Assembly (NCBI GenBank): GCA_937129395.1
Contig: CAKZNE010000144.1
Coordinates: 1 to 50,696 of the forward strand
Direction of reading: 5' to 3'
DNA: 50,696 bases
Origin: an uncultured Cryomorphaceae bacterium
Lineage (GTDB): Bacteria; Bacteroidota; Bacteroidia; Flavobacteriales; Schleiferiaceae
The notes under the pieces are model-generated. The model ran no database searches. It was given only the letters and a program-made list of their open reading frames with translations, and was not told the origin of the DNA. The translations under genes were made by a program, and so were the position numbers. This document shows positions 28,080-38,565 of the stretch, one piece after another. Numbering within the stretch: position 1 is the first letter of the stretch; every line of letters begins with the position of its first letter.

Positions 28080-29858
28080 ATGAAAAAATTTTTACTAATA
28101 CCTTCCGCCCTTGTCCTGATCCTTACAGTAAGTTGCAGTAAAAATCTATTTGTAGCCAATAATTATGACGATGGAATTTATCATACACCAGCGCCAGAAG
28201 GAATAGAGATAGCCCCTGCTGCCGGCGATTTTTCATTAAGTAGCATTGAAAATCCAGAAAACTCAAACGAAACAATTACAACCAATCCCAACGCAAACCC
28301 AAATGATTTTGTAAGTCCACAGGTCTTTAATGATCCGGATAATCAATATTATGATAATAATAGTGGCGGAGATGTTATCGTAAATAACAATTACTACACA
28401 CCTTCCTACCGCCAAGCAAGCAACACAAATTTTTATTGGAACAACAACGGCTGGGGATCTAATTACGGGTTCTCTTATGGCTACGATCCTTTTTTCTACA
28501 ACCCCTGGGGATGGAGAAGTAGAGGTTGGGCATATAATTATGGTTGGGGATGGAACAACGGTTGGGGTTATAACAACGGCTGGGGATATAATAATGGCTG
28601 GGGAAATAACCGCTGTTGGAATGGTGGATGGGGCGGTTATAATTCCTATTGGGCCGGCTATTATGATGGGTATTACTACGGTGGTGGAAATAATTACCTT
28701 GGAGGAAACCGTACTTATGTTGGATTTATCCCAACCAAAGCCAGAACCAACTCTTACAGTAACAGAAATAGTGTTGGAGGGAGGAAATCTGGAAGAGCCA
28801 ACCAAAATGGTAATTCTGGATTATCCGGAAGAGCACAATCAGTAGCTAGTCGAGGAAGAGACAATTCTGGTGGCCGTGTAATTGGAAAAAACTCTAATGG
28901 AGAAAGCCCAAGAACCAATACACTTTCAAGAAATTCAAGACTTTCAACCGAAAGACCTTCTACCAGTTTAAGTGGAAGATCCACAACAACTGATGCAACA
29001 AGGGCAACAAGAAACAGATCTACAGCCAGTGCTAATACAAGTTCAGATATTAGCAATGGAAGATCAAGAAGTCTGGCTACTAAATATTCTCCAAATGGGG
29101 TTAGAGATTTAAGCACCGGAAGAGAAACAAGTTCGCGAGGAACAAGAAGTACTTCTGAAGGGAACTTTGGCCGAGCAACTTCTAAAGATGATTATTTTAA
29201 TCAAAGAAACAGAGCCAGCCAAGGAACTTCTGGAAGGTCTAATGATGACAGCAGAAATTCTAGCACCGCCAGAACTTCAACAACAAACAGAGGTACCTAC
29301 AAACCATCTACTGGGAAAGCCAGAACTAATAACAGGACCTCAACAAACCAATCCAGAACAAATACGGAAAATGGATCTAGTAATACCAATTCTAGAACCA
29401 ATACACGAACCAATTCTAGAAACAGTGCCAACCCTTCTACTAACACAAACAGTGGTAATACAAGAAGCAGCAATACTCGTTCACGAAGCTATTCTCCAAG
29501 CTCCAATAGAAGCAGTAACACGCAAAGAGATCGGTCTTCAAGTACAACAAGATCTAATTCTAATAACACCTCGACCCAAAGAAAGTCGAACACGAGTACT
29601 AGAAATGGGAACAGCTCAAACAGACAAAGCACAAGACAAAGAAGTTCTAGTTCAAATAATAGTTACACACCGCCAAGAACGAGAAAAAGTAGTTCTTCCT
29701 CAAACTCAAGCGGCAGCAGAGCCTCAAGTTCACGAGGAAGCTCAAGATCTAGTGCTAGAAGTTCTAGTTCTAGAAGCAGTAGCTCGAGCTCAAGAAGTAG
29801 TTCCAGTTCCAGAAGCAGCTCAAGTTCTAGAGGTAGTTCACGAAGTTCAAGAAGATAA
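28080..29858 (+). CDS. Low-complexity lipoprotein: W/G/N/Y-rich central part, S/R/T/N-rich C-terminal part
   Basis: Lipobox LTVSCSK; YNNGWGYNNGWGYNNGWGNN; then a long Ser/Arg tail ending SSSSSRGSSRSSRR. Confidence 0.8.
   Translation: MKKFLLIPSALVLILTVSCSKNLFVANNYDDGIYHTPAPEGIEIAPAAGDFSLSSIENPENSNETITTNPNANPNDFVSPQVFNDPDNQYYDNNSGGDVIVNNNYYTPSYRQASNTNFYWNNNGWGSNYGFSYGYDPFFYNPWGWRSRGWAYNYGWGWNNGWGYNNGWGYNNGWGNNRCWNGGWGGYNSYWAGYYDGYYYGGGNNYLGGNRTYVGFIPTKARTNSYSNRNSVGGRKSGRANQNGNSGLSGRAQSVASRGRDNSGGRVIGKNSNGESPRTNTLSRNSRLSTERPSTSLSGRSTTTDATRATRNRSTASANTSSDISNGRSRSLATKYSPNGVRDLSTGRETSSRGTRSTSEGNFGRATSKDDYFNQRNRASQGTSGRSNDDSRNSSTARTSTTNRGTYKPSTGKARTNNRTSTNQSRTNTENGSSNTNSRTNTRTNSRNSANPSTNTNSGNTRSSNTRSRSYSPSSNRSSNTQRDRSSSTTRSNSNNTSTQRKSNTSTRNGNSSNRQSTRQRSSSSNNSYTPPRTRKSSSSSNSSGSRASSSRGSSRSSARSSSSRSSSSSSRSSSSSRSSSSSRGSSRSSRR
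28550..28610 (+). repeat. Short imperfect tandem repeat (about 24 bp, about 3 copies) encoding NNGWGY
   Basis: GGAACAACGGTTGGGGTTATAACAACGGCTGGGGATATAATAATGGCTGGGG. Confidence 0.75.
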
Positions 29859-29881
29859 AAAAACACAAAACAATCTCCATT

Positions 29882-31402
29882 ATGAAAAAAATACTAACAC
29901 TCCTATTTATAGGGGCTGCATTAAGCTCCTATGCCCAAACCATCGACGATATTGAGATATTTAATGTCAGGGATTTACATGGATCCGCAAGATTCACCGC
30001 CATGGGTGGAGCATTCACCTCACTAGGAAATGATATTTCAGCCATCCATATAAACCCAGCTTCAGCAGCCATTTACAGAAATAGCACACTTGGTTTTAGC
30101 CTTGGGTTTAATTCCAAAAATGCCAGTCAGAACAATTTTTTCAACGGTTCTAGCACTTCTACAGATTTTAATCTAAACCTTGAAAACATAGGTTACGTTG
30201 GTTCCTTTACTGAAGGGGCTTATAAAAAAGAAAAACGCTACGGCTTTGCTATTTCATCTCAAAAACTAGCAAATTTCAACCGTAGTTATTCCATTACAGG
30301 ATCCAATACTTTAGGTGCCTTTGGTGAAGGATCATTAGCTGATTATTGGCTGAACAGAACTAATGCTGCAGGTGAGTTAACTGGTGCACGAGATTTAACC
30401 GAAGATGAGGTTTTTAATTTTGGAATGACAGAAGAATTTGCTGCTTCACAAGCCAATATTCTTGTTCCCACAAATGACCTATTTACTGATGTAGCATTTG
30501 GGACTAGTTCAGCGGGAAGATCAAACCTTAGGTATTTTAAAGACGAATCTGGGTCTCATAATGAAATTGCCCTAAGTTTTGGAGGAGAAGCTAACAAGAA
30601 TTTTTTCTACGGTGTTTCTTTGGGTTTCCCAATATTATCCTACCGGATGGAGGATCAAATTCGTGAATTCAACCTTCCAACAGATACCATTCCCTTTGAT
30701 GCTACTTCATACGAGTTAAATAGGACCAATGAAATTTACGCGAATGGTTTTAATATGAAATTTGGGATGATTTTTAAACCAACCCAATGGTTTAGGTTAG
30801 GAGCATCCTATCAATCCCCAAGCTGGTATAGTATTAATCAAGTTTATGAAGTAGATGTGCAGTCTTCATTTAGTGATGGTTACCAAGGAAGTAGCGAAAT
30901 TTTATCCACAGGACAATATAATTATGGTCTAAGAACAGCAGCAATTTACAGAATAGGAAGCTCCATCGTTGCAGGTAAAAGAGGAATTATCAGTGTTGAT
31001 TATGAGTATACTAACCCCAAGGGTGGCAAGGCATATGAAACTTCGAATTTTAGTTCTCTTTCCCAAAATGATTTAGAAGATAGTAACACAGATATTAATT
31101 CCCTAATGGTTTCAACCAATACCTTGCGAATTGGAGCAGAATTAAGATTAGGTCTAGTTTCCCTTAGAGCAGGTTATACTCAAAGATCAAGCATTTATCA
31201 AGACCCGGAAAATTTTAGAGGTCAACAAAAATCCCTGTCTGCCGGAATTGGCTACCAAAACAAAAAGTTTGGAATAGATATAAGCTATGTTAATTCCGAA
31301 TATTCAAGACAAGATTATGTTCATCCATTTGCAGGCGATAATTTGGTAAATACTCAAAACATAAGCAACAACCTTGTTATAGGTACCAACATACGATTCT
31401 AA
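29882..31402 (+). CDS. OmpP1/FadL-like outer-membrane transport protein
   Basis: Signal peptide ending SSYAQ; SARFTAMGGAFTSLGNDISAIHINPASAAIYRNSTLGFSLGF; beta-barrel-like alternation; C-terminal aromatic residue (TNIRF). Confidence 0.85.
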   Translation: MKKILTLLFIGAALSSYAQTIDDIEIFNVRDLHGSARFTAMGGAFTSLGNDISAIHINPASAAIYRNSTLGFSLGFNSKNASQNNFFNGSSTSTDFNLNLENIGYVGSFTEGAYKKEKRYGFAISSQKLANFNRSYSITGSNTLGAFGEGSLADYWLNRTNAAGELTGARDLTEDEVFNFGMTEEFAASQANILVPTNDLFTDVAFGTSSAGRSNLRYFKDESGSHNEIALSFGGEANKNFFYGVSLGFPILSYRMEDQIREFNLPTDTIPFDATSYELNRTNEIYANGFNMKFGMIFKPTQWFRLGASYQSPSWYSINQVYEVDVQSSFSDGYQGSSEILSTGQYNYGLRTAAIYRIGSSIVAGKRGIISVDYEYTNPKGGKAYETSNFSSLSQNDLEDSNTDINSLMVSTNTLRIGAELRLGLVSLRAGYTQRSSIYQDPENFRGQQKSLSAGIGYQNKKFGIDISYVNSEYSRQDYVHPFAGDNLVNTQNISNNLVIGTNIRF

Positions 31403-31428
31403 ACTACGCTCTACATAGGCCTAATTCT

Positions 31429-31453
31429 AAACCCTCCAATTGGAGGGTTTTCT
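31429..31453 (+). terminator. Terminator after the OmpP1-like gene
   Basis: AAACCCTCCAATTGGAGGGTTTTCTTTT. Confidence 0.75.
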
Positions 31454-31517
31454 TTTGCTTTAACAATTTGAAGGTTCTTTGTTTTTGATTTTTAACTTAG
31501 CCCTTCAAAATATCAAC

Positions 31518-34500
31518 ATGAATAAAATTATTAGCCTTATTCTTGGCCTTTCTTTTTTTATCTCTTTTGGTCAGGATACTAAATCAAAAAGTGACCTTGA
31601 AAAAGTTGGATTATCCGCTTTAAAGTTTAGAAGTATTGGTCCCGCCTTTACCTCTGGTAGAATTGCAGATATAGCCGTAAACCCAGAAAATCATTCGGAA
31701 TATTACGTAGCTACCGCCAGCGGTGGAGTTTGGAAAACCGAAAATCATGGAATAAGCTACAAGCCCATTTTTGATGGACAAGGCTCCTATTCCATTGGTT
31801 GTATAAGTATGGACCCATCTAATTCCAATGTTATTTGGGTTGGAACTGGAGAAAACAACAATCAAAGAAGTGTTGCTTATGGAGATGGTTTGTATAAATC
31901 TTCAGACGCTGGAAAAAGTTGGAAAAAGGTAGGTTTAGAAAAATCCGAACATATTGGTATGATTGCCATTAATCCTAATAATTCCAATGAAGTTTATGTC
32001 GCAGCTTATGGACCACTTTGGAGCTCTGGAGGTGATAGGGGGATTTACAAAACCAGCGATGGTGGTACTACTTGGACAAAAATCTTAGAAGTTTCTGAGA
32101 ATACTGGTTTCAATGAAATTCACATGGACCCCAGGGATTCCAAAATTCTATACGCCACGGCCCACCAAAGAAGAAGACACGTTTGGACTTACCTTTCTGG
32201 AGGTCCGGAAAGTGCCATTTACAAAAGTACAGATGGAGGTGAAAATTGGAACAAACTTACAAAGGGAATTCCCACTGGAGATAAAGGAAGAATAGCATTG
32301 GCCATTTCACCAGCAAACCCCGATCGGATTTATGCAATGATTGAAGGTCATGGTGTTTATCGTTCTGATGACAGAGGCGCATCTTTTAGTTTTAAAGACA
32401 AATACAATACAAGTGGAAACTACTATGTAGAACTGATTCCTCATCCAAACAATGAAGATATTGTTTACAGTATGGACACCTGGATGCATTATTCTAAAGA
32501 TGGAGGAGCAAGCTTTCAAAAAGTTCCTGAAAAATCGAAACATGTTGATAATCACTGTTTATGGATAAATCCAAAAGATCCAAACCAAATGATTGCCGGT
32601 TGCGATGGCGGTCTTTATGAGACTTATGACAATGCTGCGAATTGGCATTACAAACCAAATCTTCCAGTTACTCAGTTTTACAAAGTTGCTGTAGATAATG
32701 CCTTACCATTTTACAATGTATATGGTGGAACCCAAGATAATTTCAGTTTAGGAGGTCCTTCCAGAACCAAAAATGCACAAGGAATTACAAATTCCGATTG
32801 GTTTGTAACAAATACAGGTGATGGTTTTGAAAGTGCTATTGACCCAAAAAATCCCAATATTATTTACGCCCAAGCCCAATATGGCGGTTTGGTGAGGTTC
32901 GATAAAAAAAGCGGTGAAAGTGTAGGAATCAAACCTTCTCCAGAAAAAAATGAAGCTGCTTATAGATACAATTGGGACGCCCCGCTATTAATCAGTCCAC
33001 ACAATCACAAAAGATTATATTTTGCTGCAAATAAGGTTTTTAGAAGCGACGATCAAGGAACAAATTGGCGGGTGATTAGCAAAGATTTGAGTCAGCAAAT
33101 TGATAGACACACCTTGCCATTGATGGGAAAAATATGGAGTGTAGATGCAATTGCCTATGATAAATCCACCAGTAATTATGGAAACATAGTGGCTTTAGAT
33201 GAATCGCCATTACAAGAAAATTTACTTTTCGCTGGAACGGATGATGGCTTAATTCAGGTTAGTGAAAATGCAGGTGGAGATTGGAAAAAAATGGAAAATT
33301 TTCCCGGTATCCCCAAAAACACGTATGTCAATATGCTATTGTGCTCCAAACATGACAAGAACACTGTTTTCGCTGTATTCAACAATCATAAAAACGGAGA
33401 TTTCAAGCCCTATGTTTTAAAATCAAATAACAAAGGATCGAGCTGGCAAAATATCGGAGCTTCCTTACCTGACAATGCAGCGGTTTATTGTATTGTTCAA
33501 GATCATAAAAACAAAGATTTACTATTTGTTGGCACCGAGTACGGCGTTCATTTTTCCATTAATGGTGGAAATTCTTGGAGAAAACTAGGCGCTGGGCTTC
33601 CAACCATTGCTGTTCGAGATATGGACATTCAAGAAAGGGAGAATGACTTAATTCTTGCCACCATGGGAAGAGGCTTTTATATTCTTGATGATTATTCTCT
33701 TTTAAGGCAACTATCAGATTCTATTATTGAAAAACAAGCCCATATTTTTCCCGTAAAAGATGGTTTAAGTTTTATGGAATCCTCTCCTCTGGGTTATGGC
33801 GGGGTTGGTTTTCAAGGGGCATCTTATTATGCCGAATCAAATCCAGCAACTGGGGTTGATTTCAATATTTATATCAAAAAGAGCCCTAAATCTTTAAAAT
33901 CTAAAAGGAAGAAGGAAGAAAAGGAGAAAATTAAAAATAATGAGAATCCTAATTATCCAAGTGCCGAAGAGTTAAGAGCTGAAGACAGAGAGGAAGGCTC
34001 CTATTTAATATTTACCATTAAAGATGATACTGGAACTGAAATAGTTCGATTCACTAAATCGTATTCAAGCGGAATTAACAGAATAAATTGGGATGGAAGA
34101 TTAAGTTCAAACGCTTACCTGAGCACAAATGGAAAGCCACAAACCAATCCTTATGGCGCAAACCTAGCCCTTCCAGGAAAATACAGCCTAAGTATTCATA
34201 GCAGTATTAACGGGAATATTAGCTCCCTAATAACAGATCATGATTTCAAAATAAATTGGTTGGAGGAAAACAGTTTGATGGCAAAGGATCGTCTGGGATT
34301 GGTTCAATTTCAATCAGATCTTGAAGAGGCTAGACGAAAAATCAGAGCTATATCTTCTTTTAAAAATGGATTAAAGAATCAAATTACAGATTTGAAAGCC
34401 AACGCTAGGAATACGCCAGGAGCAGATTTAAAATTACTTGAAAGGCTTCGAAAATTAGAATATTCAATTGCGGAAATAGAACAAAAATTAAATGGGGATA

Positions 34501-34754
34501 AGAGTTTATCGAAAAGAAATTACGATACCCCTCCTTCCCTAATGAATAGAATGAACAATGCTGTTTGGAATTCCTATTATTCTACAAGTGAACCAACAGG
34601 CGAGCAAAAGAAAAATTTAAAAATAGTAAACGAAGAAATTGAGGCCCTTCATTTTGAATTAAAGGCCATGAAAACAGAATGTAAGGAAATAAATGAAATC
34701 CTTGTAAAGGCTGGCGCCCCCTATCTAAAAGATCAATTACCAGATTTAAAATAA
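31518..34754 (+). CDS. VPS10/BNR-repeat (sortilin-like beta-propeller) secreted protein
   Basis: Many S/T-x-D-G-G-x-x-W repeats (SSDAGKSWKKV, SDGGTTWTKI, STDGGENWNKL, SVNGGNSW-like); signal MNKIISLILGLSFFISFGQ, so the start is set at that Met rather than 31479. Confidence 0.85.
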   Translation: MNKIISLILGLSFFISFGQDTKSKSDLEKVGLSALKFRSIGPAFTSGRIADIAVNPENHSEYYVATASGGVWKTENHGISYKPIFDGQGSYSIGCISMDPSNSNVIWVGTGENNNQRSVAYGDGLYKSSDAGKSWKKVGLEKSEHIGMIAINPNNSNEVYVAAYGPLWSSGGDRGIYKTSDGGTTWTKILEVSENTGFNEIHMDPRDSKILYATAHQRRRHVWTYLSGGPESAIYKSTDGGENWNKLTKGIPTGDKGRIALAISPANPDRIYAMIEGHGVYRSDDRGASFSFKDKYNTSGNYYVELIPHPNNEDIVYSMDTWMHYSKDGGASFQKVPEKSKHVDNHCLWINPKDPNQMIAGCDGGLYETYDNAANWHYKPNLPVTQFYKVAVDNALPFYNVYGGTQDNFSLGGPSRTKNAQGITNSDWFVTNTGDGFESAIDPKNPNIIYAQAQYGGLVRFDKKSGESVGIKPSPEKNEAAYRYNWDAPLLISPHNHKRLYFAANKVFRSDDQGTNWRVISKDLSQQIDRHTLPLMGKIWSVDAIAYDKSTSNYGNIVALDESPLQENLLFAGTDDGLIQVSENAGGDWKKMENFPGIPKNTYVNMLLCSKHDKNTVFAVFNNHKNGDFKPYVLKSNNKGSSWQNIGASLPDNAAVYCIVQDHKNKDLLFVGTEYGVHFSINGGNSWRKLGAGLPTIAVRDMDIQERENDLILATMGRGFYILDDYSLLRQLSDSIIEKQAHIFPVKDGLSFMESSPLGYGGVGFQGASYYAESNPATGVDFNIYIKKSPKSLKSKRKKEEKEKIKNNENPNYPSAEELRAEDREEGSYLIFTIKDDTGTEIVRFTKSYSSGINRINWDGRLSSNAYLSTNGKPQTNPYGANLALPGKYSLSIHSSINGNISSLITDHDFKINWLEENSLMAKDRLGLVQFQSDLEEARRKIRAISSFKNGLKNQITDLKANARNTPGADLKLLERLRKLEYSIAEIEQKLNGDKSLSKRNYDTPPSLMNRMNNAVWNSYYSTSEPTGEQKKNLKIVNEEIEALHFELKAMKTECKEINEILVKAGAPYLKDQLPDLK

Positions 34755-34760
34755 ATTCCA

Positions 34761-34797
34761 GCTATGAGCCCTTAGTTTATTGCTGAGGGCTCATGGT
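34761..34797. repeat. Long hairpin in the spacer between the VPS10-like gene and folE
   Basis: ATGAGCCCT(TAG)...(CTG)AGGGCTCAT; no strong T run on the + strand. Confidence 0.6.
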
Positions 34798-34814
34798 TCA
34801 AATCGCATTATTAT

Positions 34815-34822
34815 TACCTTTG
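34815..34822 (+). promoter_or_regulatory. Candidate -7 box (TACCTTTG) for folE
   Basis: TAnnTTTG match followed by a hairpin-forming 5' UTR. Confidence 0.5.
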
Positions 34823-34884
34823 CGAACTTGTTTACACACAATCCGTTATTGTGATTGTAAATATGATTCTTACGACTGAAAAAG

Positions 34885-35598
34885 ATGACCTTGAATACAG
34901 AAAAAATTGAGAGTTTAAATAACTCGAACATACAGGATTTAAGCGACGAAATTGGGGATGATCATGTGGCGAGCAGTGCCGAAACCCCTCTTCGAAAGGA
35001 TGCATTTGAAAAATCTGAAGTAGAAAAAATAGAGATTATCCGTGAGCATTTTGAAAAAATCATGGATACCCTGGGTTTGGATTTAACTGATGATAGTTTA
35101 AAAGGTACGCCCAAGAGAGTGGCCAAAATGTTTGTAAAGGAAATTTTTGGTGGCCTAGATCCAGCGAAATACCCTAGCACTAGCACCTTTGACAATAAAT
35201 ACAAATATGGAGAAATGTTGGTAGAGAAAAACATAGTAGTTTACTCTACCTGCGAACATCATTTTTTACCAATTGTTGGAAGAGCACATGTTGCCTACAT
35301 ATCTAACGGCACCGTAATTGGCCTCAGCAAAATGAATAGAATCGTAGATTATTATTCCAAAAGGCCGCAAGTTCAAGAAAGACTTACAAAACAAATAGTT
35401 CAGGCATTACAAGAAGCTCTTGGAACAGAAGATGTTGCTTGCGTAATTGATGCAAAACATTTATGTGTTAATTCTAGAGGAATCCGAGATATTGATTGCA
35501 GTACAGTAACTGCAGATTTGGGTGGTCAATTTAAAAAAGAAAGTGTAAAACGCGACTTCCTTGATTATATCAATATGAAAACTCAATTCGACGCTTAG
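34885..35598 (+). CDS. folE: GTP cyclohydrolase I
   Basis: GTPKRVAKMFVKEIFGG, YSTCEHHFLPIVGRAHVAYI, GLSKMNRIVDYYSKRPQVQERLT, CVNSRGIRD. Confidence 0.97.
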   Translation: MTLNTEKIESLNNSNIQDLSDEIGDDHVASSAETPLRKDAFEKSEVEKIEIIREHFEKIMDTLGLDLTDDSLKGTPKRVAKMFVKEIFGGLDPAKYPSTSTFDNKYKYGEMLVEKNIVVYSTCEHHFLPIVGRAHVAYISNGTVIGLSKMNRIVDYYSKRPQVQERLTKQIVQALQEALGTEDVACVIDAKHLCVNSRGIRDIDCSTVTADLGGQFKKESVKRDFLDYINMKTQFDA

Positions 35599-35710
35599 TA
35601 AAACTGAGCTAATATTCTAAGAGCAATTAAAGCAAACTTGAAAATCTCAATAGTTTTTTGAATTATAAACTAAGGATTACAAATTGAGCCAAAATTAAAG
35701 TGATACTCCA

Positions 35711-37195
35711 ATGCCTTCACTCGAAAATAACAAACTTTATATCAACAATTCTCTGAAAAGAGAGAAGGAATTATTTGTACCCCTACATTCACCTAATGTG
35801 GGATTATATGTTTGTGGGCCTACGGTTTACAGCGATGTACACCTGGGAAACTGTAGATCCTTCATCACTTTTGATATGGTGTATCGCTATTTAAGCCACC
35901 TTGGATATAAAGTGCGCTACGTGCGGAATATTACCGATGCTGGGCATTTGGAAAATGATGCAGATGAAGGAGAAGATAAAATTAGCAAAAAGGCAAGGCT
36001 AAATGATTTGGAACCCATGGAAATTGTGCAAACCTACACTTTAGGTTTTCATGATGTTATGGCCAAATTCAACGCCATTCCTCCAAGCATTGAGCCCACA
36101 GCGACAGGACATATTGTAGAACAAATAAACATGATTGAAAAAATCATGGAAGAAGGTTTTGCCTATGAAATTAATGGTTCTGTATATTTTGATGTAGAGA
36201 AATACAATGCCAACCACAATTACGGAGTATTATCCGGAAGAAAAATTGAAGAGTTAATAAGTGGAACTCGTGCCTTGGATGGGCAATCCGAAAAAAGAAG
36301 CCCCCTTGATTTTGCAATTTGGAAAAAAGCCTCTCCGAGCCATATTATGCGCTGGAAAAGTCCATGGAGCAATGGCTTTCCAGGTTGGCACTTGGAATGT
36401 TCAGTAATGAGCACAAAATATTTAGGGGAACAGTTTGATATTCATGGCGGTGGAATGGATTTGAAATTTCCTCACCACGAATGTGAAATTGCCCAAAACA
36501 CTGCTGCCAATGGCAAAGAAGCTGTACAGTATTGGATGCATGGAAACATGCTTACCTTAAATGGAGCAAAAATGAGTAAGGCCACCGGAAATACTCTATT
36601 ACCTGAGGAACTTTTTACGGGCAATACAGACAAACTGACAAAAGGCTTTGCGCCAAGTGTAGTTCGTTTCTTTATGATGCAAGCCCATTACGGCAGCCAA
36701 TTGGATTTTAGCAATGACGCTCTGATTGCTGCCGAAAAAGGATTCAATAGATTAATGGAGGCTTACGAAAAATTAAAAAGTCTCAATGCCGGAGATGGCT
36801 CATCTGATTTTTCAATTAAAGATTGGGAAGGCCGTTGTTACAAGGCCATGAACGATGATTTTAATACTCCAATATTAATTTCCCACCTTTTTGAAGCTGC
36901 AAAATTTATCAATAGTTGCGCGGATCAAAATTCCCGTTTAAAGGAAGAGGATTTAGCTTCTTTCAAATTGATTTTGAAGGCATTTATCTTTGATGTTTTA
37001 GGTCTTGAAGAAATTAATAAAAGTGAAGGTGGAAACAAATTAGATGAAGTTGTAAAAATGCTAATTGGAATGAGAGCGCAAGCTAGAGCGGATAAAAATT
37101 GGGCTTTATCCGATCAAATAAGAGATCAACTTTCTAATTTGGGAATTTTATTGAAAGATGGAAAAGACGGAACTGATTATAGCATTGATTCATAA
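35711..37195 (+). CDS. cysS: Cysteinyl-tRNA synthetase
   Basis: [75 protein letters not shown]. Confidence 0.98.
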   Translation: MPSLENNKLYINNSLKREKELFVPLHSPNVGLYVCGPTVYSDVHLGNCRSFITFDMVYRYLSHLGYKVRYVRNITDAGHLENDADEGEDKISKKARLNDLEPMEIVQTYTLGFHDVMAKFNAIPPSIEPTATGHIVEQINMIEKIMEEGFAYEINGSVYFDVEKYNANHNYGVLSGRKIEELISGTRALDGQSEKRSPLDFAIWKKASPSHIMRWKSPWSNGFPGWHLECSVMSTKYLGEQFDIHGGGMDLKFPHHECEIAQNTAANGKEAVQYWMHGNMLTLNGAKMSKATGNTLLPEELFTGNTDKLTKGFAPSVVRFFMMQAHYGSQLDFSNDALIAAEKGFNRLMEAYEKLKSLNAGDGSSDFSIKDWEGRCYKAMNDDFNTPILISHLFEAAKFINSCADQNSRLKEEDLASFKLILKAFIFDVLGLEEINKSEGGNKLDEVVKMLIGMRAQARADKNWALSDQIRDQLSNLGILLKDGKDGTDYSIDS

Positions 37196-37446
37196 TGTTT
37201 GGGGCAATATCAAAAGCATTTAAATTTTTATTTATCGGAATGGTAAAGCTGTACCAAATTACACTTTCCCCACTCCTACCCATGAATTGCCGCCACTCGC
37301 CAACTTGCTCACAATACACAATAGAAGCCATACAAATTTGGGGACCCTTTAAAGGTATTTGGCTAGGAATGAAAAGACTTTCCAAATGCCATCCATGGGG
37401 AAGCCATGGAATCGATCCTGTCCCCACCAAATCTCAAACTAAATAA
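37195..37446 (+). CDS. yidD: Membrane protein insertion efficiency factor YidD
   Basis: YQITLSPLLPMNCRHSPTCSQYTIEAIQIWGPFKGIWLGMKRLSKCHPWGSHGIDPVP; TAATG overlap with cysS. Confidence 0.95.
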   Translation: MFGAISKAFKFLFIGMVKLYQITLSPLLPMNCRHSPTCSQYTIEAIQIWGPFKGIWLGMKRLSKCHPWGSHGIDPVPTKSQTK

Positions 37447-37449
37447 ATA

Positions 37450-38562
37450 ATGAAATTAACAAAGTCCATTTTTGCAATTGCCACTATTGGTTTCCTTGCT
37501 TCTTGCCAAGAAAATCCAGATTCCGAAACTACAGATCCAAAGGATCAAGAAACGGTGGAAGTAAAAGAACCTTTATTATATGAAGGCGAAAAACATTTAA
37601 AAAATATTCGTCAGCTTACCGATGGGGGTGACAATGCGGAGGCTTATTTCAGTTTTAATGATGATCATTTGGTTTTTCAATCCAATGCCGAGAAATGGGG
37701 ATTAAGTTGTGACCAAATTTTTTACTTTAACATTGATGGTGATGATTTAATGGAGAACAAACCAGAAATGGTAAGCACAGGGAAAGGCAGAACTACTTGT
37801 AGTTACTTTTTACCGAATGATGATATGATTGTTTATGCAAGTACGCATTTAGCAGATGACAATTGCCCACCTGAGCCTAGTAAATCTGAAGGTTATGTTT
37901 GGCCATTGTATTCTAGTTTTGACATATTCACCGCAGACCTTGATGGAAATATAGTTGACCAACTAACCAATTTTGATGGTTATGATGCAGAAGCAACAGT
38001 TTCTCCAAAAGGCGATAAAATTGTTTATACCTCAACAAAATCCGGAGACATAGAATTATGGACCATGGATATTGATGGCAGCAATAAAAAAATGGTTACC
38101 GATGAATTAGGCTATGATGGTGGAGCATTCTTTTCCCCTGATGGTAGCAAATTAATTTTTAGAGCTTCTAGACCAAAAACCGAAGAGGAGATAAAAAAAT
38201 ACAAGGATTTACTAGCTAAAGATTTGGTAATGCCAGCAAATATGGAATTGTTTGTTTGCAATGTTGACGGAAGTGAAATGACCCAAATCACTAAACTAGG
38301 AAATGCCAATTGGGCCCCATTTTTCCATCCAAATGGTGAGAAAGTAATTTTCTCCTCCAATCACCAATCGGATAGAGGTTTCCCTTTTAACCTTTTTATG
38401 ATAAATATTGATGGAACAGGATTGGAACAAATCACTTTCGATTCTGCTTTTGATTCCTTTCCAATGTTCAGCAGAGATGGTAAAAAACTTGTGTTTTCTT
38501 CCAACAGAAACAATGGAGAAACAAGAAATACCAACTTATTTATTGCAGACTGGGTAGATTAA
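37450..38562 (+). CDS. PD40/WD40-like (TolB-type) beta-propeller lipoprotein
   Basis: Lipobox FLASCQE; repeats such as EATVSPKGDKIVYTSTKSGDIELWTMDIDGSN, FFSPDGSKLIFRASR, FPMFSRDGKKLVFSSNRN. Confidence 0.88.
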   Translation: MKLTKSIFAIATIGFLASCQENPDSETTDPKDQETVEVKEPLLYEGEKHLKNIRQLTDGGDNAEAYFSFNDDHLVFQSNAEKWGLSCDQIFYFNIDGDDLMENKPEMVSTGKGRTTCSYFLPNDDMIVYASTHLADDNCPPEPSKSEGYVWPLYSSFDIFTADLDGNIVDQLTNFDGYDAEATVSPKGDKIVYTSTKSGDIELWTMDIDGSNKKMVTDELGYDGGAFFSPDGSKLIFRASRPKTEEEIKKYKDLLAKDLVMPANMELFVCNVDGSEMTQITKLGNANWAPFFHPNGEKVIFSSNHQSDRGFPFNLFMINIDGTGLEQITFDSAFDSFPMFSRDGKKLVFSSNRNNGETRNTNLFIADWVD

Positions 38563-38565
38563 TAT

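Noticed and set aside
28550-28610. CRISPR-like tandem repeat
   Set aside because: In-frame coding repeat for NNGWGY with no spacers; no cas genes in the window.
28263-29866. Long antisense ORFs (180, 120 and 67 aa) opposite the SR-rich lipoprotein gene
   Set aside because: They translate to V/I/T- or L/E-rich low-complexity strings that mirror the repetitive sense codons; no start context or family similarity.
29167-29955. 262-aa ORF in an alternative + frame over the SR-rich gene
   Set aside because: Frame-shifted reading of AGN/CAA-rich sequence, running into the 5' part of the OmpP1 gene; artefact of low stop-codon density.
31518-34754. Catalytic sialidase annotation for the large BNR protein
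   Set aside because: The repeats support only a VPS10/BNR beta-propeller; I could not identify a sialidase active-site set, so only the fold is called.
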